A stretch of 64,000 bases of DNA from Desnuesiella massiliensis (GCF_001403615.1 NZ_LN879455.1:744001-808000); one strand, 5' to 3'; shown: positions 26,379 to 36,086, counted from the stretch's first letter. Notes: a model not told the origin generated them from the sequence alone. Numbers and translations: made by a program.

Positions 26379-29300
26379 ATGAGTTTTATAAAGGAAGGAA
26401 ATATAAAATCTAATTGCCATGATCTGATTTATAAAAAAGGACTTGAATGTTATAAAGGAGGATATGTATTAGATTTAAAAAAGAGCAAATATAAAAATGC
26501 GGACGATGAAGATGGGGAATTTGTAGAAGCTTTAGTTGATTCCTCCAGTTATAATGAGTATTTAGTTAGATTGTTTTTAAAAAATTATGAACTGCTAGAA
26601 AGCAGTTGTACTTGTCCTGATTATCAAGACAATAAAAAGAATATATGTAAGCATATAATAGCAGTCTATTTAAAATACATTAATGAAACAGAAATTTATA
26701 ATCCTAGCGACATAGACAATTTAATAGAAGTATATAAAAGTCAAAATAGTATTAGTCCTAGCGAAAAGAAAAAAGTGAACTTAGAGTTAAAGCTTTTTTA
26801 TGATCCTCATGAGTATATAGAAAATTATGTGGAATTAAGAATTGGAGAAGATAAAACCTATACAGTAAAGAGTATGAAGGAGTTTATTGATAGCTATGTG
26901 TATAAGAAAAGTCTTCAATTTGGAAAAAATTTTATATTAGATTTTAATCTTTATGAATTCACGGAAGAGGATAGAAATATAGCAGATTTTTTTGTAGAGC
27001 TTTTAGAAATAAGTGAAACATTATTACCAAGCTATGCATATGCCTCTGGAGCTAATAGGTTAGTAGCTGGAAAAAGGTTATATATAGTAAGTAAGCAGTT
27101 AGAAAGATTTATAAAATTAATAGCTAATAAAAGAATTGACATATCCTTACCCATAGGTGAATATTCAAAGATAGCTATAAAGGAAGAGGAGCTCTATGTG
27201 GATTTTGTATTGCAAAAGGAAGCAGATAATATTAAGCTAGCCTTCAATGAAAATAAAGTACCCTATGCAATAAATGGTGAAGGAAATTTCTTTTTTTATG
27301 AAGGCAATATATATAAGATGAATCCCAAAAATAAAGAGTTTTATGTGCCTCTCATAGAGATTATGCAGAGTAATAAAAAATCCTATATAACCATAGAAGA
27401 AAAGGATAAGATAAATTTTGCATCTTATATACTTCCTAAGCTAAAATACATAGGCAATATAGCGGTAGAAGAGTCTCTAGGGGAAGATTTTTATGAAGAA
27501 GAATTAAATATAAGATTTTACTTAGATAAAGTAGGAGAAGGTCTAGGAGTAGATATTATATTCAATTATGGAGATTTAGACATAAATCCATTTAAAAAGG
27601 AAGCTCTGGACAGTGAGAAGGGCATATTAATAAGAAATATTGACTTAGAGAACCAAGGTATAAGCTTACTTAAAGCACAGGGCTTTGAAGAGAGTGGATA
27701 TTCCTTAGTCCTAAGGGATGAAGAAAAAATAATTGATTTTATATATGAAGGAATTGAAAAGCTACAAGGCTTTGGAGAGGTGCTTTATTCAGAGAACTTT
27801 AAAAATATGAAGATATATAGTTCATCTTCTTATAAATCTAAGGTAAGACTAAATGATCAGGATATGCTAGAATTTTCTTTTTCTATTGAAGGAGTAGAAA
27901 AAGAGGAATTAAAGAATATATTCAAGGCTCTAAGAGAGAAGAAAAAATACTATAAATTAAAGAATATTGGTTTTGTGCTATTAGAGGAAGAAAGTCTTAA
28001 AAGTGTAAATAACCTGTTAGAGTATTTAGATATAAAAGAAGAAGAGTTAGAAAAAGACAAAATAGTGTTACCAAAATATAATTCTATATATGTGGATAGG
28101 ATATTGAGTAATAGAAGTGCTTTTATAATAAATAAGGATAAAGCTTTTAAGTCCTTGGTGTCAGGGGTTAAGGAAATGGAAGAGGCGGATTATAATATAC
28201 CTTATAATTTGGAGGGAATACTTAGAAATTATCAAGTTATTGGGTATAAATGGTTTAAGACTCTAGCTTATTATGGCTTTGGAGGAATATTAGCAGATGA
28301 AATGGGACTTGGTAAAACCCTTCAAACCATAGCTTTTCTAAGCTCAGAGGTAGGAGGTAAGCCTTCCTTGGTAGTATGTCCTACTTCTTTGGTGTATAAT
28401 TGGAAAGAAGAATTTGATAAATTCTCTCCCGAGATGAAGGTACTAGTTCTTTCAGGAAGTAAGGATGAGAGAGAAGAACTTATAAAATCTATAGAGCAAG
28501 TAGATGTGGTTATAACCTCCTATCCTTTATTAAGGAGAGATATAGAAACTTATGAAAGCCTAGAATTTAAATATTGTATTTTGGATGAAGCTCAGCAGAT
28601 AAAAAATGCCAGCTCACAAAATGCTCAATGTGTTAAAAGCATAAAAGCAAAAAACAAGTTTGCCCTAACGGGGACCCCTATAGAAAATTCTCTTTCAGAG
28701 TTATGGTCCATCTTCGATTTTATAATGCCTGGGTACTTACTAAGCCATAACAAGTTTTCCTCGAAATATGAAATACCTATATTAAAGCACAAGGAGTCTG
28801 TAGCCATGGAGGAGCTAAATAAAAAGGTTAAGCCATTTATATTAAGAAGGTTAAAGAAGGATGTAATAAAAGAGCTTCCAGAAAAAATAGAACATAAAAT
28901 AGTAGTGGATATGACTGAAGAACAAAAGAAGCTCTATATGGCGTATGTTAACTCTCTTAAAGATGAAATAGACTTAGAAATAGAGCAGAAAGGTTTAAAT
29001 AAAAGTAAGTTTAAAATATTAAGTGCTTTAACTAGATTGAGGCAAATATGCTGTGATCCTTCTACCTTTATAACAGATTATAATGGAGAAAGTGGCAAAT
29101 TAAATTCCCTATATGAAGTATTAGAAAATTGCATAGAAGAAAATCATAAGATACTTCTTTTTTCTCAATTTACCAGTGTACTACAAAATATAGCTAGGGA
29201 ACTAATGGGAAGAAACATTCAATATATGTATCTAGATGGAGCTGTAAAGGCAGAAGAAAGATTGGCCCTGGTTAAAAAGTTTAATGAAGATCATACTAAA

Positions 29301-29612
29301 GTGTTTTTAATATCCTTAAAAGCTGGAGGGGCTGGGTTAAATCTTACAGGGGCGGATGTGGTTATACATTTTGACCCTTGGTGGAATCCAGCAGTGGAAG
29401 ATCAAGCTACGGATAGAGCACATAGAATAGGGCAAAACAAAACCGTAGAGGTGATAAAGCTTATAGCTAAAGGAACTATTGAAGAAAAAATATTTAAGCT
29501 TCAGCAGAAGAAAAAAGAGATAATAAATCAGGTCATGGGAGAAGAGGCATTAGCAGAAAGCTTTATATCCAGTATGAATATAGAAGAAGTAAAAGAACTT
29601 TTTGAAATATAG
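26379..29612 (+). CDS. SWIM zinc finger SNF2-family helicase
   Basis: 1077 residues. The SWIM zinc finger is CTCPDYQDNKKNICKHIIA (about 79-97). A long central region (about 130-600) fits the bacterial SNF2-associated helicase domain. The SNF2 ATPase follows: motif I DEMGLGKT, Ia CPTSLVYNW, II DEAQQIKN, III ALTGTPIENS, then C-terminal LLFSQFTSVL, LKAGGAGLNLTGADVV and DRAHRIGQ for motif VI. Such proteins are ATP-driven DNA translocases found widely in Firmicutes, with roles proposed in transcription or DNA repair. GAGGT lies upstream of the ATG. The gene is intact and monocistronic. Confidence 0.92.
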   Translation: MSFIKEGNIKSNCHDLIYKKGLECYKGGYVLDLKKSKYKNADDEDGEFVEALVDSSSYNEYLVRLFLKNYELLESSCTCPDYQDNKKNICKHIIAVYLKYINETEIYNPSDIDNLIEVYKSQNSISPSEKKKVNLELKLFYDPHEYIENYVELRIGEDKTYTVKSMKEFIDSYVYKKSLQFGKNFILDFNLYEFTEEDRNIADFFVELLEISETLLPSYAYASGANRLVAGKRLYIVSKQLERFIKLIANKRIDISLPIGEYSKIAIKEEELYVDFVLQKEADNIKLAFNENKVPYAINGEGNFFFYEGNIYKMNPKNKEFYVPLIEIMQSNKKSYITIEEKDKINFASYILPKLKYIGNIAVEESLGEDFYEEELNIRFYLDKVGEGLGVDIIFNYGDLDINPFKKEALDSEKGILIRNIDLENQGISLLKAQGFEESGYSLVLRDEEKIIDFIYEGIEKLQGFGEVLYSENFKNMKIYSSSSYKSKVRLNDQDMLEFSFSIEGVEKEELKNIFKALREKKKYYKLKNIGFVLLEEESLKSVNNLLEYLDIKEEELEKDKIVLPKYNSIYVDRILSNRSAFIINKDKAFKSLVSGVKEMEEADYNIPYNLEGILRNYQVIGYKWFKTLAYYGFGGILADEMGLGKTLQTIAFLSSEVGGKPSLVVCPTSLVYNWKEEFDKFSPEMKVLVLSGSKDEREELIKSIEQVDVVITSYPLLRRDIETYESLEFKYCILDEAQQIKNASSQNAQCVKSIKAKNKFALTGTPIENSLSELWSIFDFIMPGYLLSHNKFSSKYEIPILKHKESVAMEELNKKVKPFILRRLKKDVIKELPEKIEHKIVVDMTEEQKKLYMAYVNSLKDEIDLEIEQKGLNKSKFKILSALTRLRQICCDPSTFITDYNGESGKLNSLYEVLENCIEENHKILLFSQFTSVLQNIARELMGRNIQYMYLDGAVKAEERLALVKKFNEDHTKVFLISLKAGGAGLNLTGADVVIHFDPWWNPAVEDQATDRAHRIGQNKTVEVIKLIAKGTIEEKIFKLQQKKKEIINQVMGEEALAESFISSMNIEEVKELFEI

Positions 29613-29637
29613 TTATTTGAGATAAACTTTAATATAA

Positions 29638-29682
29638 AAAAACACCCTATTATTCATGAGGTTATGAATAATAGGGTGTTTT
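29638..29682. terminator. long bidirectional terminator
   Basis: A 20-bp near-perfect stem (AACACCCTATTATTCAT and complement) flanked by A and T runs, between the convergent helicase and basic-protein genes. Confidence 0.9.
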
Positions 29683-29722
29683 TAAAGAGTATTGAGTATT
29701 GACTAGTTACTTTTTAACATAT

Positions 29723-30286
29723 CTAGTATCTTCTACACCTTGTTACTCTACAAAGATTTTGTCTTCTCCATGTCCATCTACAGTTCATAGGACAGCCTAC
29801 CGAAACTCTCCTTCTTCTAAATGCCGTACCTCTGAAGCATATTTCTCTTCTGCGTGTATCTACGCAAATCTGTCCTTCTACTCCTACTCTGATATTTGGT
29901 GAACCAGGTAAAATTGCTTCTCCTCTTGCTGGGGTGCAGCCATTTTCAAGTCTTACAGGCATTCTTACAACTACTACACCAGAAACCCTTATAACTACAG
30001 TGCATCTTCTTTGGTTAGGATTGCACCTTTCTAGTGTGATAGTTATTGGGCAGCCGCCGCTAACAGGAGGATTTTGTCTGTAAAAATATCTAGTATCCTC
30101 AGGATAGCCATAATCCATAGGATATTCATAATCCATAGGATTCATATAATACATATAAGGAAAATAAGGTTCATCCCCTCTAAAAGGCTCATAAAGCTCC
30201 TCATCATCTTCAAATATTTCTTCACTATCCGCATACTTGTCTTCATATTCTTCCTTAGCATTTAAGCTATTAGGTTCAAATTCCAA
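29723..30286 (-). CDS. charge-split Cys/Arg-rich protein, possibly a spore coat component
   Basis: 187 residues from a TTG start, with GGAGG 7 nt upstream. The N-terminal third is acidic (EEYEDKYADSEEIFEDDEEL) and then Tyr/Pro-rich with a short imperfect repeat (NPMDYEYP, MDYGYPED). From about residue 75 the protein is basic and cysteine-containing (CPITITLERCNPNQRRC, RREICFRGTAFRRRR, CPMNCRWTWRRQNLCRVTRCRRY). No membrane segment or known domain. The Tyr, Cys and Arg richness resembles clostridial spore coat proteins, which would be cross-linked in the coat; this is inference. It follows gltS on the same strand, 74 nt downstream. Confidence 0.55.
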   Translation of the reverse strand: MEFEPNSLNAKEEYEDKYADSEEIFEDDEELYEPFRGDEPYFPYMYYMNPMDYEYPMDYGYPEDTRYFYRQNPPVSGGCPITITLERCNPNQRRCTVVIRVSGVVVVRMPVRLENGCTPARGEAILPGSPNIRVGVEGQICVDTRRREICFRGTAFRRRRVSVGCPMNCRWTWRRQNLCRVTRCRRY

Positions 30287-30360
30287 TTGATATTCCTCCG
30301 CATATATTTATACACAATTATAGTATATACAATTTCTAAAATCTTGTTACTTTTATGTGA

Positions 30361-31542
30361 TTATAAAAGATTTACTATTATGGTTATTACAATGGAATTA
30401 GCAAAATCGATTAAAAATGCTCCCACAATAGGAAGAATAAAGAAAGCTTTAGGAGCTAACCCAAATTTTTCTGTGATTGCCTCCATATTAGCTATGCCAT
30501 TGGGGGTGGCCCCCATGCCAAAGCCGCAATGTCCTGAAGCTATAACTGCTGCATCATAATCCTTCCCCATAAGCTTAAAGGTTATAAAATAAGCAAAAAG
30601 AATCATCAATATAGTTTGAGCCAGTAATATTATCAACATGGGACCAGCTATATCTTTTAATTGCCATAGTTGTAGGTTGATTAGAGCCATGGATAAAAAT
30701 ATATTCAGTCCTATGTTACCTAAAATATCTACGCATTTAATATTTATATGCCACTTCCCAGTATTCTCTCCTAGATTTAAAATTATAGCTGCAATTATCA
30801 TAGCGTTTATATAAGAGGGAAGAGTTAGAACTAATTTTTTAAACAATATTTCTAACATAGACCCCAAAGCTATAGAGATTACTATTATAGAAAAGGTTCT
30901 AAATAATTCGCTATAATTTATAATATTTTCATCTTCCTTAGAATGTATAATAAATTCTCCAGATTTTGAAATTAATTTATATTTATTAATAAGAGTCCTA
31001 CCTATAGGGCCGCCAATTAAACTACCTGATACTAATCCAAAAGTAGCTGCTGCCATGGCAGCAGTGGTAGCACCGTGAAATCCTAAGCTTTTTTCAAATA
31101 AAGCTCCCCAGGTGGCACCAGTGCCATGACCGCCAGTCATGGTTATAGAACCTGCAATAAGACCTAAAAGAGGACTTACATTAAGAAGTTTTGACATAAT
31201 AATACCTAAGGCATTCTGCAAAATCACTAATAGTAAAGCTGCTATAAAAAATGTTACAACTTGAAGTCCTCCCTTTCTTATTAATTTTAAACTAGCTCCC
31301 AAGCCTATGGATGTAAAAAACACTAGCATAAAAGGATTTTGAAGAGTGGTATCTAAGGTTAGTATTAGAATATTATTTTGCCTAAGAAATAAATTTAAGA
31401 TTGCAAAAATTAATCCTCCAACTACAGGAGCAGGTATACAGAATTGTTCTAATAATGCTACTTTTCCTTTAACCCATAGACCTAAATAGTAAACTATAAT
31501 TGCTAATGCTACGGTTTGAATCATATCCAATTTCACATTCAT
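30361..31542 (-). CDS. gltS: sodium/glutamate symporter
   Basis: 393 residues with about 10-12 membrane segments. The GltS family is recognised by the N-terminal LDMIQTVALAIIVYYLG, the reentrant loop SITMTGGHGTGATWGALF and the second-half repeat ASGHCGFGMGATPNGIANMEA. These two inverted Gly-rich loops form the substrate and sodium site. The length is usual. The C-terminus ends in a hydrophobic helix (FLIDFANSIVITIIVNLL). No operon partner except the basic-protein gene downstream. Confidence 0.93.
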   Translation of the reverse strand: MNVKLDMIQTVALAIIVYYLGLWVKGKVALLEQFCIPAPVVGGLIFAILNLFLRQNNILILTLDTTLQNPFMLVFFTSIGLGASLKLIRKGGLQVVTFFIAALLLVILQNALGIIMSKLLNVSPLLGLIAGSITMTGGHGTGATWGALFEKSLGFHGATTAAMAAATFGLVSGSLIGGPIGRTLINKYKLISKSGEFIIHSKEDENIINYSELFRTFSIIVISIALGSMLEILFKKLVLTLPSYINAMIIAAIILNLGENTGKWHINIKCVDILGNIGLNIFLSMALINLQLWQLKDIAGPMLIILLAQTILMILFAYFITFKLMGKDYDAAVIASGHCGFGMGATPNGIANMEAITEKFGLAPKAFFILPIVGAFLIDFANSIVITIIVNLL

Positions 31543-31858
31543 AGGGTATCCACCTTTCAGTTTTCAAAATATAAGCAAGATTATATGATAAAACTTGCAA
31601 AAAATCAAAGGGATATAAAAGGAAGAAAAGAAAAACATATTATAGACAGGTGTTTTTGAGGATAAGAAAATAAAAAAGAGATTTAAAATGCAATATTCGT
31701 TTTATAACTTTCATATTCTTTAAAAGTTAAGAATAAAATCTCTATTCTCTTTCTCGGTGATAGTTCACAAAAACTTACAATGAATATTGATAAACTTTTT
31801 CACAATAAATAAATCTATGTCATATTATAAAACATAGCAATATATGGAGTGAGTACTG
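31543..31858. other. divergent intergenic region between gltS and manC
   Basis: No gene. Around 31672-31750 an AGAGATTT and AAATCTCT pair could form a loose hairpin. A possible manC promoter is TTCACA (about 31799) with TATTAT about 18 nt on. Nothing else is recognised. Confidence 0.4.
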
Positions 31859-32926
31859 GTGTTATATGCACTCATCTTAGCAGGAGGGAAAGGAACAAGA
31901 CTATACCCGCTATCTAGATCAAATAATCCAAAGCAATTCCTTAAAGTAGTTAATAATAAAAGTTTTTTGAGAAATACTGTGGATAGAGTAAAACCTATTA
32001 TCAGTAAAGAGAACATCTATATCGTTACCAATGAAGAGTACTTGGATAAAATACAACAAGAGTTACCTGAAATCAATAAAGAAAATATATTTGCAGAGCC
32101 TGCTAATAAGGAAACTGCCACCTGTATAGGTCTTTCAGCAGTTAAACTTTTAAAAAAAGATAAGGATGCTGTTATGATAGTTTTACCTTCAGATCATTTT
32201 ATTGAAGGAGAAAAAGAATTTTTAGATACCTTAGAGCAAGCTGTAGAAATAGCAGAAAAAAGAAGAGGTCTTGTAACCATAGGTGTTAATCCTATTTGGC
32301 CAGAAACTGGCTATGGATATATTGAAATGGGACAAAGAATCAACATGGGTATTGCAACCTTTAGAGTAGATAGATTTACTGAAAAACCTAATGTTGAAGT
32401 AGCAAAGGATTTTTTGCTTAAGGGCACCTATTTATGGAACAGCGGCATGTTCGTATGGAGAGCTGACGTATTCTTAAGGGAGATGGAAAAGTATTTACCC
32501 AAGATGTATAAAAGCTTGATGCAGATATATCAGAGTCTTGGGGATGAAAATGAGTCTGAGGTTATAAGAGAGCAATATAATATTATAGATGGTATTTCTG
32601 TGGATTTTGGCATTATGCAAAAAACAAGAAAGGCTTATGTAATAAAGTCTGAATTTCTTTGGGATGATATAGGCAGTTTTTCAGCCTTAAAAAGATTCTT
32701 AAAAAATTTCCGAGGAAATAGTGTGTCTGATAATGTATTCTTAGAGCAAAGTGAAAATTGCTCTGTATTTAGTAAAGATTCCTTAATAATAGGATTTGGA
32801 ATAAAGGATTTGATAATAGTGGATGCAGGAGATGTTTTATTGATAATGGACAAAACCAAAGACCAAGAAGTAAAACATCTATTTAATGAATTAAAGGAAG
32901 ATTCAAAGCTATTAAAGTTTTTATAA
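31859..32926 (+). CDS. manC: mannose-1-phosphate guanylyltransferase
   Basis: 355 residues from GTG 31859 with TGGAGTGAG upstream. The nucleotidyltransferase signature is AGGKGTRLYPLSRSNNPKQFL; ENIFAEPANKETATCIGLSA and VLPSDHFI are typical of GDP-mannose pyrophosphorylases, and FTEKPNVEVAKDFLLKGTYLWNSGMF is the sugar-binding loop. It is a single-domain form without the C-terminal isomerase of bifunctional ManC/AlgA. It makes GDP-mannose for surface glycans. No glycan cluster is nearby. Followed by a terminator. Confidence 0.9.
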   Translation: MLYALILAGGKGTRLYPLSRSNNPKQFLKVVNNKSFLRNTVDRVKPIISKENIYIVTNEEYLDKIQQELPEINKENIFAEPANKETATCIGLSAVKLLKKDKDAVMIVLPSDHFIEGEKEFLDTLEQAVEIAEKRRGLVTIGVNPIWPETGYGYIEMGQRINMGIATFRVDRFTEKPNVEVAKDFLLKGTYLWNSGMFVWRADVFLREMEKYLPKMYKSLMQIYQSLGDENESEVIREQYNIIDGISVDFGIMQKTRKAYVIKSEFLWDDIGSFSALKRFLKNFRGNSVSDNVFLEQSENCSVFSKDSLIIGFGIKDLIIVDAGDVLLIMDKTKDQEVKHLFNELKEDSKLLKFL

Positions 32927-32937
32927 TGAGCTTTAAG

Positions 32938-32976
32938 AAAACACCTATAGGTAAAGTCAATTGCCTATAGGTGCTT
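32938..32976 (+). terminator. terminator after manC (shared repeat type)
   Basis: AACACCTATAGG and CCTATAGGTG arms. The hairpin sequence is closely related to those at 33863-33902 and 38376-38411. Confidence 0.75.
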
Positions 32977-33009
32977 TATATATTGGTGTGTTTATTCATT
33001 TCTAATTAA

Positions 33010-33066
33010 GTAAGGTTAACTTGACATGTTGTAAATATATTGTTATATTTGTGATGTAAGGTTAAC
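33010..33066 (+). promoter_or_regulatory. promoter flanked by 11-bp direct repeats
   Basis: TTGACA (33021-33026), a 17-nt spacer and TATATT (33044-33049). GTAAGGTTAAC occurs at 33010-33020 and again at 33056-33066, centred 46 bp apart, one just upstream of the -35 box and one just downstream of the -10 box. The likely binder is the XRE protein encoded next. Confidence 0.75.
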
Positions 33067-33085
33067 ATTACAGAGGTGGATACTA

Positions 33086-33322
33086 GTGAAAAATAAGATA
33101 AAAGAATTTCGTGAATCTCTTGGATTAACACAAGAACAATTAGGAAAACTGGTGGGTGTTTCAAGACAAGCAATTAATGCTATTGAAACAGAAAAGTTTG
33201 AACCATCCATATGGTTAGCTTATGATATTTGCAAAATATTTCAGCGTTCTATAGAAGAGGTTTTTCTCTTTGAAGAGAGTGAAAGAAAATCCAGGGCACA
33301 GCAGAGTAGAGGAGGGATTTAG
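33086..33322 (+). CDS. small XRE-family transcriptional regulator
   Basis: 78 residues from GTG 33086, with AGAGGTGG 6 nt upstream. It is almost entirely one helix-turn-helix domain: IKEFRESLGLTQEQLGKLVGVSRQAINAIETEKFEPSIWLAYDICKIF. This matches the YgzD-like group of short Firmicutes regulators. The stop is immediately followed by the ATG of def, so the two are translationally coupled. The direct repeats around the promoter suggest autoregulation of the XRE-def unit. Confidence 0.85.
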   Translation: MKNKIKEFRESLGLTQEQLGKLVGVSRQAINAIETEKFEPSIWLAYDICKIFQRSIEEVFLFEESERKSRAQQSRGGI

Positions 33323-33775
33323 ATGGCTTTAAGGCAAATTAGAATTTATGGTGATGAAATACTAAGAAAAAAGAGCAGAACAGTTGAAAAAGTAGATGAT
33401 AAAATAAGGCAAATACTAAATGATATGGCAGATACCATGTACAATACAGAAAATGGTGGAGGATTAGCAGCTCCACAAATAGGTATATTAAAACGATTAG
33501 TTGTAATAGACATGGGACAAGGACTTATAAAATTAGTTAATCCAAAGATAATTAAAGAAGAGGGAAGTCAGGAAGTTATAGAAGGGTGTTTGAGTATTCC
33601 TAATACATGGGGAAAATTAATGAGACCTGAAAAGGTAACAGTTCAAGCATTAGATGAAAATGGAGAAGAAATTATGCTAATAGGTACAGGAGATTTAGCG
33701 AAGTGCTTCTGTCATGAAATAGATCATTTAGAAGGTATACTTTTTACCGATTTAGTTACCGAATATATAAAGTAA
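33323..33775 (+). CDS. def: peptide deformylase
   Basis: 150 residues. The three PDF motifs are present: GGGLAAPQIG (motif 1), EGCLSIP (motif 2, metal-binding Cys) and CHEIDHLEG (motif 3, HExxH). The enzyme removes the formyl group from new N-terminal methionines. Its ATG follows the XRE stop with no gap, an unusual regulatory partner for a housekeeping enzyme. It could be an additional deformylase beside one linked to fmt elsewhere, which cannot be tested here. Confidence 0.95.
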   Translation: MALRQIRIYGDEILRKKSRTVEKVDDKIRQILNDMADTMYNTENGGGLAAPQIGILKRLVVIDMGQGLIKLVNPKIIKEEGSQEVIEGCLSIPNTWGKLMRPEKVTVQALDENGEEIMLIGTGDLAKCFCHEIDHLEGILFTDLVTEYIK

Positions 33776-33862
33776 CATTATTTAGTATTCTTATAATATC
33801 ATTGCATTACCAATTAATAGGAAATAATTTATATTGTCAAAGTTTTAATAATTAGCCATAAG

Positions 33863-33902
33863 AAAACACCTAGAGGAAATTTGATTGCCTATAGGTGTTT
33901 TT
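33863..33902 (+). terminator. terminator after def (shared repeat type)
   Basis: AAAACACCTA and TAGGTGTTTT arms with a T run. Closely similar to the terminator at 32938-32976, including much of the loop. Confidence 0.8.
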
Positions 33903-34066
33903 AAATTGAAATTAGTAATTTTACGTGTACCTTTATTATACAGTTATGTTATAATTTTTGTGTAATGTTTTGTAAACATTGAATATTTGAATAATATCAA
34001 AATATAGTTAATATGTCTTTGTAATTAAATGTGAACTAAAGATTACTTTATATAATGTGGAGGTAA

Positions 34067-34984
34067 ATGATAAATATGAACAAGCATTATTCCTTCAGGA
34101 AAAATGAAATCGAAAGTATAATTAATCGCTTTGGTAAAGAATTTTATGAAAAGGTTTTAAGAGATATTGAAGTATATGCTGATAAATGGGCTTTAACCTC
34201 TTTTCAATTCATTCCTTCATATTCTTCAAACTTAATTTTTAAATGCTATTCAGAAAACTTTGGAAGCGTAGTGCTCAAAATAGGCAATCCTTCGTTTAAA
34301 GAGATATTTACAGAATTTAATACTTTGTGTGAATATAAAGGTAGAGGATTTTGTAGAGTTTTTGATGCTGATATTGAAAAGGGCGTCATGCTTGAAGAAT
34401 GTGTTCAGCCGGGAAGTCCTTTAAGGGATGAGAGTTCTCTTGATAAGAGACTGTCCGTATTTTGTTCCCTATATAAAGGCTTGCATATAGCGCCCATTAA
34501 AGCAGATATATATCCAACTTATACAGGGTGGGTCTGTAGGATAACAGAATATATGAGGAAGAGACAAGATTGTGAAGAGTTATATTTGTATATGAGAAAA
34601 GCAAAAGATATATGTTTATCGGTTTCTACTTTGTATTCACAAAAAATGCTGCTCCATGGCGACTTTCACCATGATAATATTTTACTTGGTAATGATGGAG
34701 AGTATATAATTATAGATCCTAAAGGTGTAATAGGTGACCCGATATTTGATGTTGCACGTTTTATATTAAATGAATTTGATGAAGAAATAACTAAGGAATC
34801 ATATAAGAAAATAAACTATATAATATGCTTCTTAGAAAAAAGACTTAATATTCCAAGTTACATATTAAAGCAATGCCTTTATGTGGAAACTGCGATGAGT
34901 GTATGCTGGAGTGTAGAAGACGGCTCACCCCCTGAGGAATATCCGATACTTATAAAAAATGTTGCTTTCGCAGAAACAATATAG
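34067..34984 (+). CDS. APH(6)/hydroxyurea-kinase-like phosphotransferase
   Basis: 305 residues. The catalytic loop LLHGDFHHDNILL and the metal-binding segment IIDPKGVIGDPIFDVARF follow the streptomycin 6-kinase type (aminoglycoside/hydroxyurea kinase family) rather than the APH(3') type. The N-lobe ATP region is SSNLIFKCYSENFGSVVLKIG. These cytosolic enzymes phosphorylate streptomycin or related small molecules, but many chromosomal homologues have no shown resistance role. Two in-frame ATGs (34067 and 34076) sit 3 and 12 nt after GGAGG; I keep the first. It lies in an accessory-looking stretch. Confidence 0.75.
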   Translation: MINMNKHYSFRKNEIESIINRFGKEFYEKVLRDIEVYADKWALTSFQFIPSYSSNLIFKCYSENFGSVVLKIGNPSFKEIFTEFNTLCEYKGRGFCRVFDADIEKGVMLEECVQPGSPLRDESSLDKRLSVFCSLYKGLHIAPIKADIYPTYTGWVCRITEYMRKRQDCEELYLYMRKAKDICLSVSTLYSQKMLLHGDFHHDNILLGNDGEYIIIDPKGVIGDPIFDVARFILNEFDEEITKESYKKINYIICFLEKRLNIPSYILKQCLYVETAMSVCWSVEDGSPPEEYPILIKNVAFAETI

Positions 34985-35072
34985 AATCATAAATTAATTT
35001 TTTTATTTATAGTAGCAAATTAATCCTGTTATGCATATTATGGTACGGTAATTAAATATAGTGGGGTTTGAG

Positions 35073-36002
35073 ATGATATCAAACAGTGAATTTGTAAGAC
35101 AATCCTTAGAGTTAAACTTATTTTTTATGAGAATAGCAAAAGAGCACTCTATATTTTTAGAGGCAGGCTTTACTGAAAGAGATCAACTCTTCATTGAGCA
35201 AGCAGAAATGCTAAAGAATATGTTTAGCCAGCTGTTAGTAGAAACCATTAGGATATCTGAGGGTATAATCAGTCCAGAAGTTACAAATTCAGGAGAACTT
35301 GTAACTGATTTAACCTTAGATTCAGAAAGAAAAACTGAATTCTATACTAGTATTTGCATTGATTCTAATATAACTAGAATGGAAGCAGGATTATCTACGG
35401 CTAGCCCAAGACCAATTACTATGCGTACTGTAAGAATGGTTGAAGATCTAAATAATAGAGCCATTATGGCTGCACAGCAAATTGCAAGTTTTAAGAGTAA
35501 TTTACTTCAGAATGTATTGTCCTGCAGAATGTTTACAACAAACTATCCATTACTTATCGATCATATTTTAAGAGAAGCTAAATTCTATTTAAGAATGCTT
35601 AGAAAGCTGCAGAAAAAAGAGGAGTTCGACATAGCTAGAGAAGTTGTTTATCAAGAGACCTTCTGGAACAAGATTATGGCTGAACACTCAAAATTTATCA
35701 GAGGACTGTTAGATCCCACTGAAGAGAAGCTCTTTGATACTGCAAATGATTTTGGGAAAAAGTTCGATGAGCTTACGGAAGAAGCCAAAAACTTATCTAA
35801 AAATTTGGGACTATTACCATCAGTAACAGATAAGAGCCTTATAAATACTGTTGGAATTAGAGATTTTAAAAAGCAAGGCACGGAAGGTCTTATACAGTGT
35901 ACAATTAGATCTATCGCTTTCCCCCTTCTTGGAGATCATGTAGTTAGGGAAGCAAATCATTATATAAGAATATTAAAGGGTTTTAAAAAAATAAATATAT
36001 AG
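35073..36002 (+). CDS. DUF2935 family protein
   Basis: 309 residues from ATG 35073; the upstream GTG at 35061 overlaps the GGGG ribosome site. Two all-helical repeats (about 5-130 and 145-290) each contain E, H and R residues spaced as in ferritin-like bundles: FVRQSLELNLFFMRIAKEHSIFLEAGF, then EAKFYLRMLRKLQ and ETFWNKIMAEHSKFIRGLLDP. This is DUF2935, in which paired E/H residues suggest a di-metal site. Function is unknown. Soluble, monocistronic. Confidence 0.8.
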   Translation: MISNSEFVRQSLELNLFFMRIAKEHSIFLEAGFTERDQLFIEQAEMLKNMFSQLLVETIRISEGIISPEVTNSGELVTDLTLDSERKTEFYTSICIDSNITRMEAGLSTASPRPITMRTVRMVEDLNNRAIMAAQQIASFKSNLLQNVLSCRMFTTNYPLLIDHILREAKFYLRMLRKLQKKEEFDIAREVVYQETFWNKIMAEHSKFIRGLLDPTEEKLFDTANDFGKKFDELTEEAKNLSKNLGLLPSVTDKSLINTVGIRDFKKQGTEGLIQCTIRSIAFPLLGDHVVREANHYIRILKGFKKINI

Positions 36003-36012
36003 TAGTTAATGA

Positions 36013-36046
36013 ATGGCTGTTTTTAATATAATGTAAGAACAGCCAT
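36013..36046 (+). terminator. terminator after the DUF2935 gene
   Basis: ATGGCTGTT and AACAGCCAT arms; the T run is weak but the stem is strong. Confidence 0.65.
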
Positions 36047-36086
36047 AATTATTTAGACTTATGAAGACTACTGTATTTTTAATAAT

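Noticed and set aside
30287..30559. 90-codon plus-strand frame
   Set aside because: Antisense to the end of gltS, hydrophobic only because of complementary codons; no ribosome site.
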